10,924 nt of DNA from Actinomycetes bacterium (GTDB lineage Bacteria > Actinomycetota > Acidimicrobiia > Acidimicrobiales > Acidimicrobiaceae), in contig JAKASN010000020.1 of NCBI GenBank assembly GCA_021819025.1, forward strand, positions 1 to 10,924, written 5' to 3'. The notes below the pieces were generated by a model that was not told the DNA's origin, searched no databases, and saw only the letters and a program-made list of their open reading frames with translations. Shown one piece after another: positions 1 to 5,667 of the stretch. A program made the position numbers and the translations under genes. Within the stretch, counting starts at the first letter, position 1; each line of letters opens with the position of its first letter.

Positions 1-32
1 AGCTTCCCGACTAGCTGAGTTGCTTTCACGCC

Positions 33-656
33 ATGGCGCTGGGAACTGCTGGTTTGACCGCGATGCTGGCAATTGAGTCTCTCGAGAATATGGGTATGAC
101 CACCGCTTCGCAACGCCCGATTCTGGTAACTGGCGCCGCAGGTGGGGTGGGATCGATTGCGGTATTGGCACTCTCGCGGCTGGGTTATTCCGTCGCTGCT
201 TCTACGGGTCGGCTCGAGGAGAGCCACTACCTCACTGCGCTGGGAGCAGCTTCGGTGATTTCGCGTGCGGAATTCGCCGACCCGGTCTCGCGCCCCCTGG
301 AATCGGAACGCTTTGCAGGGGCTATCGACAATGTAGGGGGTAATACCTTGGCGCGGGTTCTCGCCCAGTTGGAGTCAAATGCCTCGGTCGCCTCGGTGGG
401 ATTGGCTGGTGGCGCGGTATTCACTGCTAACGTGATGCCGTTTTTGCTGCGTGGGGTCAACATTCTCGGCATCGACTCTGTCTCATGCCCCAACCCCCGT
501 CGTCTCAAGGCCTGGCAACGTCTTGGCGAGCTTATTCCCCGCTCAGTGCTCGAGTCTTTGACCACGACGCATCCCTTAGAAGATCTCCCCGAGCTTGCCG
601 ATGAAATTCTCGCCGGAAAAATTAAGGGGAGAACTGTGATCGACTTGCATGCATGA
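33..656 (+). CDS. YhdH/AcuI-type acryloyl-CoA reductase, C-terminal part (N-terminus missing)
   Basis: MDR-superfamily oxidoreductase of the YhdH/AcuI branch, whose members reduce acryloyl-CoA to propionyl-CoA with NADPH. The visible 207 residues cover the nucleotide-binding Rossmann domain and the C-terminal end. The family signature GTAG-TAM lies at residues 4-11, the dinucleotide loop GAAGGVGS at 34-41, an STGR motif suited to the NADPH 2'-phosphate at 57-60, and AWQRL near residue 160. Full-length members have about 325 residues, so roughly 105 residues (the GroES-like domain) are absent. The ATG at 33 sits in the middle of the family alignment and is not a natural start. The same frame continues upstream, but with a TAG at 12-14. 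The gene is therefore either a pseudogene, a shortened gene, or affected by a sequence error near the edge. Its stop codon overlaps the first base of a regulatory palindrome. Family assignment is secure; intactness is not. Confidence 0.8.
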   Translation: MALGTAGLTAMLAIESLENMGMTTASQRPILVTGAAGGVGSIAVLALSRLGYSVAASTGRLEESHYLTALGAASVISRAEFADPVSRPLESERFAGAIDNVGGNTLARVLAQLESNASVASVGLAGGAVFTANVMPFLLRGVNILGIDSVSCPNPRRLKAWQRLGELIPRSVLESLTTTHPLEDLPELADEILAGKIKGRTVIDLHA

Positions 657-674
657 TACCCCCGGGGGTATACT
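645..674 (+). promoter_or_regulatory. promoter for the thioredoxin gene, likely leaderless
   Basis: The -35 candidate TTGCAT (645-650, 3 of 6 consensus bases) and the -10 TATACT (669-674, 5 of 6) are separated by 18 nt. The ATG at 683 lies 8 nt beyond the -10, where transcription would be expected to start, so the mRNA is probably leaderless. The -35 lies inside the end of the upstream reductase gene. Confidence 0.55.
656..671. promoter_or_regulatory. perfect 16-bp palindrome, probable CsoR/CstR-family operator
   Basis: ATACCCCCGGGGGTAT is a perfect inverted repeat with no central spacer. AT-rich ends around a C-tract facing a G-tract are the known look of operators for DUF156 repressors (CsoR for Cu(I), CstR for persulfide, RcnR/FrmR relatives). 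It lies between the -35 and -10 boxes of the thioredoxin promoter and covers the first three bases of the -10, a position fitting repression. No DUF156 gene is in the window, so the regulator is inferred. A MerR-type dyad is a weaker alternative, because MerR arms are normally separated by a short centre. Confidence 0.6.
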
Positions 675-682
675 ATGGAACT

Positions 683-1018
683 ATGAAGTCAAAAACCGGT
701 TCCCCAACCATAGAGGCAAATACTTGGGAGGCTTTTGAGCGCGAAGTACTAGGCGCCAAAGTTCCTGTCATCGTTGATTTTTGGGCACCATGGTGTGCTC
801 CGTGTCGCATGGTGGCACCTGAGATCGATGCCATCGCCCGTGCCAAAGGCGATGCCATTCGGGTCGTCAAAGTAAATGTCGACAAAAATCGTGACGCAGC
901 TTATAAGTACCAGATCGCCTCGATTCCCACCGTGGCTCTCTTTCAAGGCGGCGAACTCCTGCATTCCAGCATCGGGGCAAAGCCACGCCGGATGCTCGAA
1001 GCCGATTTGAAGCTCTAG
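683..1018 (+). CDS. thioredoxin with WCAPC active site
   Basis: A small cytoplasmic dithiol-disulfide oxidoreductase of 111 residues, the usual thioredoxin size. The fold is recognisable from the sheet motif VIVDFWAPWCAPC with the CxxC active site (Ala-Pro between the cysteines instead of the usual Gly-Pro), the KVNVD strand, and the cis-proline motif SIPTVALF. No signal peptide is visible. I chose the ATG at 683 because an upstream in-frame ATG (653) would translate straight through the 16-bp palindrome and the -10 box into a non-family extension, while 683 sits at the expected transcription start. If the CsoR/CstR-like operator in front is real, the protein would be induced by copper or reactive sulfur species; this is inference. 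It may be a specialised thioredoxin rather than the general trxA. The gene is convergent with the next gene, 13 nt between stop codons, and no terminator hairpin is visible there. Confidence 0.92.
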   Translation: MKSKTGSPTIEANTWEAFEREVLGAKVPVIVDFWAPWCAPCRMVAPEIDAIARAKGDAIRVVKVNVDKNRDAAYKYQIASIPTVALFQGGELLHSSIGAKPRRMLEADLKL

Positions 1019-1031
1019 AGATTCGGTCTGG

Positions 1032-2192
1032 CTAACTCAGGATGTCGATACCGATAGGGATCCTCTCGTTTTCGATGCCAAGAAGTTCTCTGGCCATGGC
1101 AAAGGCGTACCTGTCGGTCATCCCGCCCACATAGATAACTATCTCTTCGAGGAGGTTCTCATCTTCATGGAGTTGGGGAAGATCGAGGAGTTGCCGGGAG
1201 AAGTCTGGTTTCGAAGCGAGATATTCCACCAGTTGGCGAAGGACTGAGATCACTTGCATTGACTGGCGAAGTGACTCCGGTCGCAAATAAATTGCGTGGT
1301 AATTAAAGCTGCGCAGTTCCGAGAGCTTTTCAGCCGCCCCTTGATACATTGCGATTCGTCCCGTCTCGCGCGCACAGGAGACCATCGCATTGATAAAAAA
1401 GTCGAGCTGTGAAGATCTGGTGACGCCAATTGCTTCGCGCAAGTTACTCGGCACCTCAGAAACTTCCACTATGCCCGCGCCGATGGCGTCTTCGAGGTCG
1501 TGAGCGCAGTAGGCGATGCGGTCAGCCCACGATACTACAAGTCCTTCCGCCGTGGCTGGCTCCGGTCTACTCCAGGAGTGATTTCGTACCCCGTCAAGGG
1601 TCTCTTCACAGAGGTTGAGCGGCACCAGTATGCGATTTGCTCCGATGGTGGCATGGTCGTAGCCGCCCTCAAGAAAGATCGAAAGCGCGTCTTCGCTGGC
1701 GTGGCCGCCTGGCCCATGTCCACAGTCGTGTCCAAGCGCAATCGCTTCGGTGAGGTCCTGGTTCAGCCCAAGCCGTTTGGATATTGCCCGAGCCACTTGT
1801 GACACTTCAAGCGCATGAGTCAATCGGGTACGTTGGTGGTCCTTGGGGAAGATAAAGACCTGGGTCTTACCTGCGAGTCGCCGAAAAGCGGGGGAGTGGA
1901 GGATCCGGTCACGATCTTTCTCAAAACACCCACGATAGGGATCGGCTGGCTCGGGTAGGGCTCTCTTGCCCGCCCCCAAGCTCCTCGCGGCTGCGCCATT
2001 GAGGAGATCCTCCGACCTCTCCCGCTGGGGGCGATCAAAATCATCTTGGGCGAAGATGCGGATTTTTGATTCTTGATGCGCGTCGACGATGTGGTGACTC
2101 CCAGCAAAGCCTCCCATGGTGTCTGCCCAGCTCTTCGCCCTGGCACTTTGAACGCCAAGCGATTCGTCGTTTGGGAAATCATCACTATTCAT
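1032..2192 (-). CDS. dGTPase-like deoxynucleotide triphosphohydrolase (HD domain)
   Basis: HD-superfamily phosphohydrolase related to dGTP triphosphohydrolases, which cleave dNTPs to deoxynucleosides plus triphosphate and so influence dNTP pools. The 386-residue protein has the family entry motif RDRILHSPAFRRLAGKTQVF at 93-112, then RTRLTHALEV with His126, the HD pair His155-Asp156, and ADRIAYCAHD with Asp224. Together these supply the metal ligands. The usual GHDLGHPPFGHAGE stretch reads GHDCGHGPGGHASE here, changing non-ligand positions. About 50 residues precede the part that aligns with the family. The ATG at 2192 is the only start after the upstream in-frame stop (2235-2237), though it has only a poor ribosome binding site. 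An internal ATG at 2117 (residue 26) is possible. No clear promoter was found. Substrate specificity cannot be read from the sequence. Confidence 0.88.
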   Translation of the reverse strand: MNSDDFPNDESLGVQSARAKSWADTMGGFAGSHHIVDAHQESKIRIFAQDDFDRPQRERSEDLLNGAAARSLGAGKRALPEPADPYRGCFEKDRDRILHSPAFRRLAGKTQVFIFPKDHQRTRLTHALEVSQVARAISKRLGLNQDLTEAIALGHDCGHGPGGHASEDALSIFLEGGYDHATIGANRILVPLNLCEETLDGVRNHSWSRPEPATAEGLVVSWADRIAYCAHDLEDAIGAGIVEVSEVPSNLREAIGVTRSSQLDFFINAMVSCARETGRIAMYQGAAEKLSELRSFNYHAIYLRPESLRQSMQVISVLRQLVEYLASKPDFSRQLLDLPQLHEDENLLEEIVIYVGGMTDRYAFAMARELLGIENERIPIGIDILS

Positions 2193-2735
2193 TTTCTGGC
2201 TCGCTTTCGGTCGCCTGGGATCCGAGTCGTCTCTTCACCGGTTGCCTGGGTATCCAAAGTCGGCCCCGTACAGGCCGCGCAATCCTGGTAATGCGAGCAT
2301 CGGTGGGCTCTGTGGAACCATTATCGGTCCGGGATGTGACATCAACATGGCACGTGGCACAACTCCTTGACGATCGCAAGAACCAGAAAACGTAATCGAC
2401 ATATCTTTTCTCGGCCATTTCGCCGTGGAGGGCCCAGCAACATGAAAGTGCCGACTGTCGCGCCCGCAGAGGCTTCTGGGGCCAGACAAAGGTGCCAAGT
2501 TATCTCGTTGTCGGCTCGCCTCCTCGATTAGCCGCAGCATCGCGGTACTTAGGAAGCGCGCGGGACCTTAGGTGCCGCTAGTCCGCCGCAGGGCCTCCGA
2601 TTACCCAAGTATATTCAGGTCCTTTCGATGTGGTGGGCTTCGCTAGTGAGGAGACAATCCCGCTATCGCTAGCTTGAGGTGTATTCCAGCAAAGAAGTTG
2701 AGTAGGATCAGAATCGGTTGGAGTAAAGGGGAAAT
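2193..2735. other. 543-bp stretch without a recognisable gene
   Basis: This stretch separates the divergent dGTPase-like and ECHDC3-like genes and should carry both promoters. Short ORFs on both strands give no family-like protein. I found no tRNA T-loop motif and no strong terminator. The only repeat noticed is GGTCGCCTGGGA (2209-2220) and GGTTGCCTGGGT (2240-2251), 10 of 12 identical and 31 bp apart, just upstream of the dGTPase start. Downstream, AAAGGGG (2726-2732 region) serves as ribosome binding site for the next gene. Confidence 0.5.
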
Positions 2736-3509
2736 ATGACCTACGAAGATATTATTGTCGAGCGACAAGACGAGATCACCTTTATCACCATGAACCGTCC
2801 CCAAAGGCGCAATGCGCTGTCTTTACGTCACCTCAACGAGCTTCTGGATGCGTTCAGGACGGTCGGGGAAGGAGACTCCCTCGGCGTGGTGCTGAGCGGT
2901 AATGGTCCGGTCTTTTCAGCTGGTCACGACTTTGCAGTCATGGTAGATGCCGACTTGCCCCAGATGCGAAGGCTGCTGTGGACCTGCACCACGTTGATGG
3001 AAACCATGCAGTCAATTCCGCAAGTAACCATCGCGCGCGTTCACGCCCTTGCCACCGCCGCCGGTTGCCAGTTGGTGGCGAGCTGCGACCTTGCTGTGGC
3101 TTCGGTCAACGCCGGCTTTGCTACCCCGGGAGGAAAAGGAGGATGGTTCTGCCATACCCCTATGGTCGCGGTATCTCGGGCGATAGGGCGCAAGGCCGCT
3201 ATGGAGATGGCTCTATGTGGAGATGTCATCTCCGCTGACACGGCGCTGAGTTGGGGGCTCATCAACCGGGTCGTTGCCGCGGAGGATCTCGATAGCGAGA
3301 CCTTGAGCCTCTTGAGGCGCGCCACGCGCGGGTCGGCATTTTCCAAGGCGGCGGGAAAACAGACTCTCTACCGCCAGATGGATATGGGCCAACACGACGC
3401 CTACTCCCTTGCCGTGGAGACCATGGCCTCGATGTCCCAATCAGCAGATGCCAAAGAAGGAATGGCGGCGTTCTTGCAAAAGCGTCCCGCGAAGTGGCTT
3501 AATCGCTGA
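2736..3509 (+). CDS. enoyl-CoA hydratase/isomerase family protein, ECHDC3-like
   Basis: A crotonase-fold protein of 257 residues, the normal family length. The CoA/oxyanion-hole motif SAGHDFAVM is at 61-69 and the second conserved block ATAAGCQLVASCDLAVAS at 106-123, followed by FATPG (128-132) and a KxAxEMALCGDVISA stretch. These blocks match the ECHDC3 subgroup much better than true enoyl-CoA hydratases. The two glutamates that hydrate the double bond in classical enzymes are replaced: Gln112 and Gly132 occupy those positions. The reaction is therefore unknown; binding of acyl-CoA is likely, hydration is doubtful. The start is well supported by AAAGGGG shortly before the ATG. The gene stands alone between two long stretches without recognisable genes, so it is probably transcribed singly. 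It is not linked here to other beta-oxidation genes. Confidence 0.88.
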   Translation: MTYEDIIVERQDEITFITMNRPQRRNALSLRHLNELLDAFRTVGEGDSLGVVLSGNGPVFSAGHDFAVMVDADLPQMRRLLWTCTTLMETMQSIPQVTIARVHALATAAGCQLVASCDLAVASVNAGFATPGGKGGWFCHTPMVAVSRAIGRKAAMEMALCGDVISADTALSWGLINRVVAAEDLDSETLSLLRRATRGSAFSKAAGKQTLYRQMDMGQHDAYSLAVETMASMSQSADAKEGMAAFLQKRPAKWLNR

Positions 3510-3932
3510 ACCTCAAAGTGCCCTTCCTGAGCGTACCATGGCATCACCACGGCACTTGTGAAGGCGATCGCTCAACGAGACGACCGCTCCGCGAGGCAGT
3601 TTGCCCTTTGTTGGGCCGAGGCCGACTCGGTACGGCAACACACCGAGTGTGTTATTGGTGCGCTCACCTACCGCAGCGGCCATCGGCAATCTTCGCAGCG
3701 GCCGTCTTTCGTCAAGGAGGAGATTAAGCACTCCAAGCGAATCGATTGCCAAGCACGGGTCTCGGGTGACTTTTCCGCTAAAGCTACAAGTTGGCGATCC
3801 ACAGCCACCGACGACGCTAGATTCCCAGCGTCGAGAGGAATTGCCCCCGGGAAGATCTCCAGCACTTCAACTATGCCCGGGCGCTGAGTATTTTCTGGTG
3901 TCCTGTGGTGACCAACGACACTTTGGCACTCA
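3510..3932. other. stretch of about 420 bp without a recognisable gene
   Basis: Several overlapping short ORFs exist on both strands but none encodes a recognisable or compositionally convincing protein. Visible structure: CCGAG-N5-CTCGG (3616-3630) directly followed by AACACAC-CGA-GTGTGTT (3637-3653), and a weak 7-bp pair AAGTGCC/GGCACTT (3516-3522 and 3551-3557) with a 28-nt loop just after the hydratase stop. None has the T-tract of an intrinsic terminator. Confidence 0.45.
3637..3653. repeat. perfect 7-3-7 inverted repeat
   Basis: AACACAC and GTGTGTT flank the triplet CGA. The repeat could form a hairpin or be a dimeric regulator site. It lies about 280 bp before the promoter of the phasin-like gene, which is far for an operator, and no T-tract follows. 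Function unknown. Confidence 0.4.
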
Positions 3933-3961
3933 TTGACTTGGGCTCTATTTGCGGCTACGCT
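3933..3961 (+). promoter_or_regulatory. promoter for the phasin-like gene, likely leaderless
   Basis: TTGACT (3933-3938, 5 of 6 bases of the -35 consensus) and TACGCT (3956-3961, a TAnnnT-type -10) are 17 nt apart, the optimal spacing. The ATG at 3968 begins 7 nt after the end of the -10, so transcription would start at or within a base or two of the start codon. Confidence 0.55.
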
Positions 3962-3967
3962 GGGGCG

Positions 3968-4543
3968 ATGGCCTCAAAAGACTCCAAAGACCGTTACCAA
4001 AAGTTCGTAGATGCGGGCAAAGCGGTTTCCAAGCTCACCACAGATCGATTCGAAGAAGTTGCCAAGGACTTAATTCACCTCAGCGAAGTGCAGAGAGTTC
4101 AAGCTCAGGAGCTCCTGGAAGATATTCTTAACCGCTCCAAAAAGAGCACCGAGTTTGTGGTCGATACCGTCCGTCGGGAAGTCGACAAGCAGCTCAAGGG
4201 GGTAAAGTTCGCCAGTCGCGATGACCTCGCCACTTTGGCGGACCGGGTAAATCAAATGAAGAGCGACATCGCATCCCTTGGGGCGTTGCGCGAGGATCTC
4301 CGTCGCGACGTTATCAAGCTCACCGAAGCTCTTGCCGGTTTGGTGGCACGCAAAGACCAGAGCCCGGAAGCACCTCCTACGGCAAAGAGCGATGCCACAC
4401 CGCCAACAGCAGAGGCCGACACCGCGAGCAAGGCCATCCCCAAGACTCCGCCTTCAAAGCCCGCAGCCGCGAGGCGTCCTGCCCCAAGAAGGGCGCCAAG
4501 CAAGAAGGCTGACGGTGGCCCAGGTGATGGCGGATCCAACTAG
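3968..4543 (+). CDS. phasin-like coiled-coil protein with basic Ala/Pro-rich tail
   Basis: 191 residues. Residues 1 to about 128 are charged and predicted helical, with a heptad-like stretch FASRDDLATLADRVNQMKSDI (81-101) that resembles the zipper region of actinobacterial phasin-family proteins (PhaF/COG3937 type). Residues 130-191 form a low-complexity tail rich in Ala, Pro, Lys and Arg, ending in a Gly/Asp/Ser run, comparable to the DNA-binding-like tail of PhaF. Phasins coat polyhydroxyalkanoate granules, but no PHA gene is present, so the role is open; nucleoid or granule association is an inference from the basic tail. The frame is open further up to a GTG at 3905, but the ATG at 3968 is preferred because it lies just after a good promoter, and the upstream residues look unlike the family. 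No membrane segment or signal peptide is seen. Confidence 0.7.
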   Translation: MASKDSKDRYQKFVDAGKAVSKLTTDRFEEVAKDLIHLSEVQRVQAQELLEDILNRSKKSTEFVVDTVRREVDKQLKGVKFASRDDLATLADRVNQMKSDIASLGALREDLRRDVIKLTEALAGLVARKDQSPEAPPTAKSDATPPTAEADTASKAIPKTPPSKPAAARRPAPRRAPSKKADGGPGDGGSN

Positions 4544-4622
4544 CTAAAAGCGCTAGAAGCGTTGCGCAGCGGATGAGTTTGTTCCGGGACTCGCGTTGCT
4601 TTGGGCCTCAAGGTAGCTAGAT

Positions 4623-5474
4623 ATGGCCGCTCAACTTCCTCCCACAAGCCGCCTTGATAAAGCTTTGGTTGCTCGAGGGTTGGCCCGGAGCCGCGACGAA
4701 GCGCTCGAACTCATCGAGGGCAGAAGTGTACGCGTGAATGGGGCCATCGCCGACAAAGCGTCTCGGGTAATCAAGCGCGGGGACAGCCTATTGGTGGTGG
4801 AGGCGATATCACGTTTTGTCGGTCGAGGCGCCCGAAAGCTCGTTGGCGCCCTCGACGAGCTCAAGATCGCAACCCAAGGGGTCAACTTTTGCGACCTTGG
4901 GTCCTCCACTGGAGGCTTTACTCAAGTGCTTTTGGAGCGCGGCGCGAACCTAGTCGTCGCAGTGGACGTCGGGCGCGGCCAAATGTCTGAGCGAGTCGCC
5001 AAAGATCCCAGAGTGATTCTCCTTGAGGGCCTGAACGCTCGAAAACTTACCCGTGCCGAATATCAGCTTCCCGCAATCGACAACGTGGTAGGCGACTTGA
5101 GTTTTATCTCCTTAGAGAAGTTCACCTCGGTAATCGTCACCGAGATTCTCCAAGGAAGCGGAAGCTTCTTACTTTTAGTAAAGCCACAGTTCGAATTGGA
5201 CAGGCAGACGGTTTCTCGGGGGCGCGGAGTAATTCGCGAACCATCAGATTGGGCTCGCGCAATCACCAGGGTTTCGCAAAGCTACCTCGAAGCTGGTGCT
5301 CAGATAGTGGCCGTAGTGCCTTCGCCATTGCGAGGCTCCTCTGGCAACCAGGAGTTTTTCATCTACGGTCACGTTGGCATTCCTTCTCTGTCCCCCGGGA
5401 GCGATGATCTGGAGAGCTTGGTCTACCAAGCGATCTCGCGGGCCCAACCCCGCGAGGAGGATAATTCCCCCTAG
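4623..5474 (+). CDS. tlyA: TlyA family rRNA (cytidine-2'-O)-methyltransferase
   Basis: SAM-dependent enzyme that in mycobacteria 2'-O-methylates cytidines of 16S (C1409) and 23S (C1920) rRNA and affects capreomycin susceptibility; often called hemolysin A. The 283 residues hold an N-terminal S4 RNA-binding domain (about 9-60) and an FtsJ-like methyltransferase domain. The SAM loop DLGSSTGGFT is at 91-100. The expected K-D-K-E catalytic set is present as Lys72, Asp158 (GDLSFISL), Lys187 (LLVKPQFE) and Glu244 (GNQEFF). The ATG has an AAGG ribosome binding site 9 nt upstream, and length and domain order fit the family. A short 79-bp gap separates it from the phasin-like gene, so both may share a transcript. 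It heads the conserved tlyA-nadK-recN block. Confidence 0.95.
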   Translation: MAAQLPPTSRLDKALVARGLARSRDEALELIEGRSVRVNGAIADKASRVIKRGDSLLVVEAISRFVGRGARKLVGALDELKIATQGVNFCDLGSSTGGFTQVLLERGANLVVAVDVGRGQMSERVAKDPRVILLEGLNARKLTRAEYQLPAIDNVVGDLSFISLEKFTSVIVTEILQGSGSFLLLVKPQFELDRQTVSRGRGVIREPSDWARAITRVSQSYLEAGAQIVAVVPSPLRGSSGNQEFFIYGHVGIPSLSPGSDDLESLVYQAISRAQPREEDNSP

Positions 5475-5500
5475 TAGGATGAAGGACTAGTCAAAGCGAA

Positions 5501-5647
5501 TTGGCATTTACGCTGACATCGGCGGGCGCTGACTCTTGGGATGGGGAAGCCGCGGCGGATCGTTCTCAGAACCGTTGCGCTGAACATGCCCTGAAGTTAA
5601 GTCTCCGAGATGAGTATCGGCGCTGCCTCAGCTGTGGCCTTTACTAG
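5501..5647 (+). CDS. possible 48-residue Cys-rich small protein (zinc-knuckle-like)
   Basis: An ORF opened by TTG fills most of the 193-bp gap between tlyA and nadK. Its C-terminal half carries Cys26-x2-His29 and Cys42-x2-Cys45, 12 residues apart, with RRCLSCG reading like the second knuckle of a zinc ribbon. The N-terminal half is acidic and Ala-rich without a signature. The frame is closed upstream by TGA at 5480-5482 and TTG is the only usual start. A GAAGGA sequence lies 14 nt upstream, too far for an ideal ribosome binding site. The stop falls 20 nt before nadK, consistent with an operon gene. I do not recognise a family, and chance is a real possibility for an ORF this short. Confidence 0.3.
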   Translation: MAFTLTSAGADSWDGEAAADRSQNRCAEHALKLSLRDEYRRCLSCGLY

Positions 5648-5667
5648 TAGAAAATACGGTACCACTG

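Noticed and set aside
653..682. ATG at 653 as thioredoxin start, overlapping the reductase stop (ATGA).
   Set aside because: The extra ten residues are encoded by the palindrome and -10 box and do not resemble thioredoxins; 683 fits the promoter and the family length.
2066..2540. Overlapping short ORFs on both strands in the gap upstream of the dGTPase gene.
   Set aside because: No family-like motifs in any frame; composition looks like random translation, and two run into the dGTPase coding region.
3516..3557. AAGTGCC/GGCACTT pair after the hydratase stop as terminator.
   Set aside because: A 28-nt loop and no T-tract make it a poor terminator; probably chance.
3564..3571. GCGATCGC octamer as a HIP1-like repeat.
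   Set aside because: A single copy noticed; HIP1 is typical of cyanobacteria, and one octamer is expected by chance.
3513..3936. Four short ORFs in the gap after the hydratase gene.
   Set aside because: Mutually overlapping on both strands, Arg/Ser/Pro-rich, no motif, no ribosome binding site that stands out.
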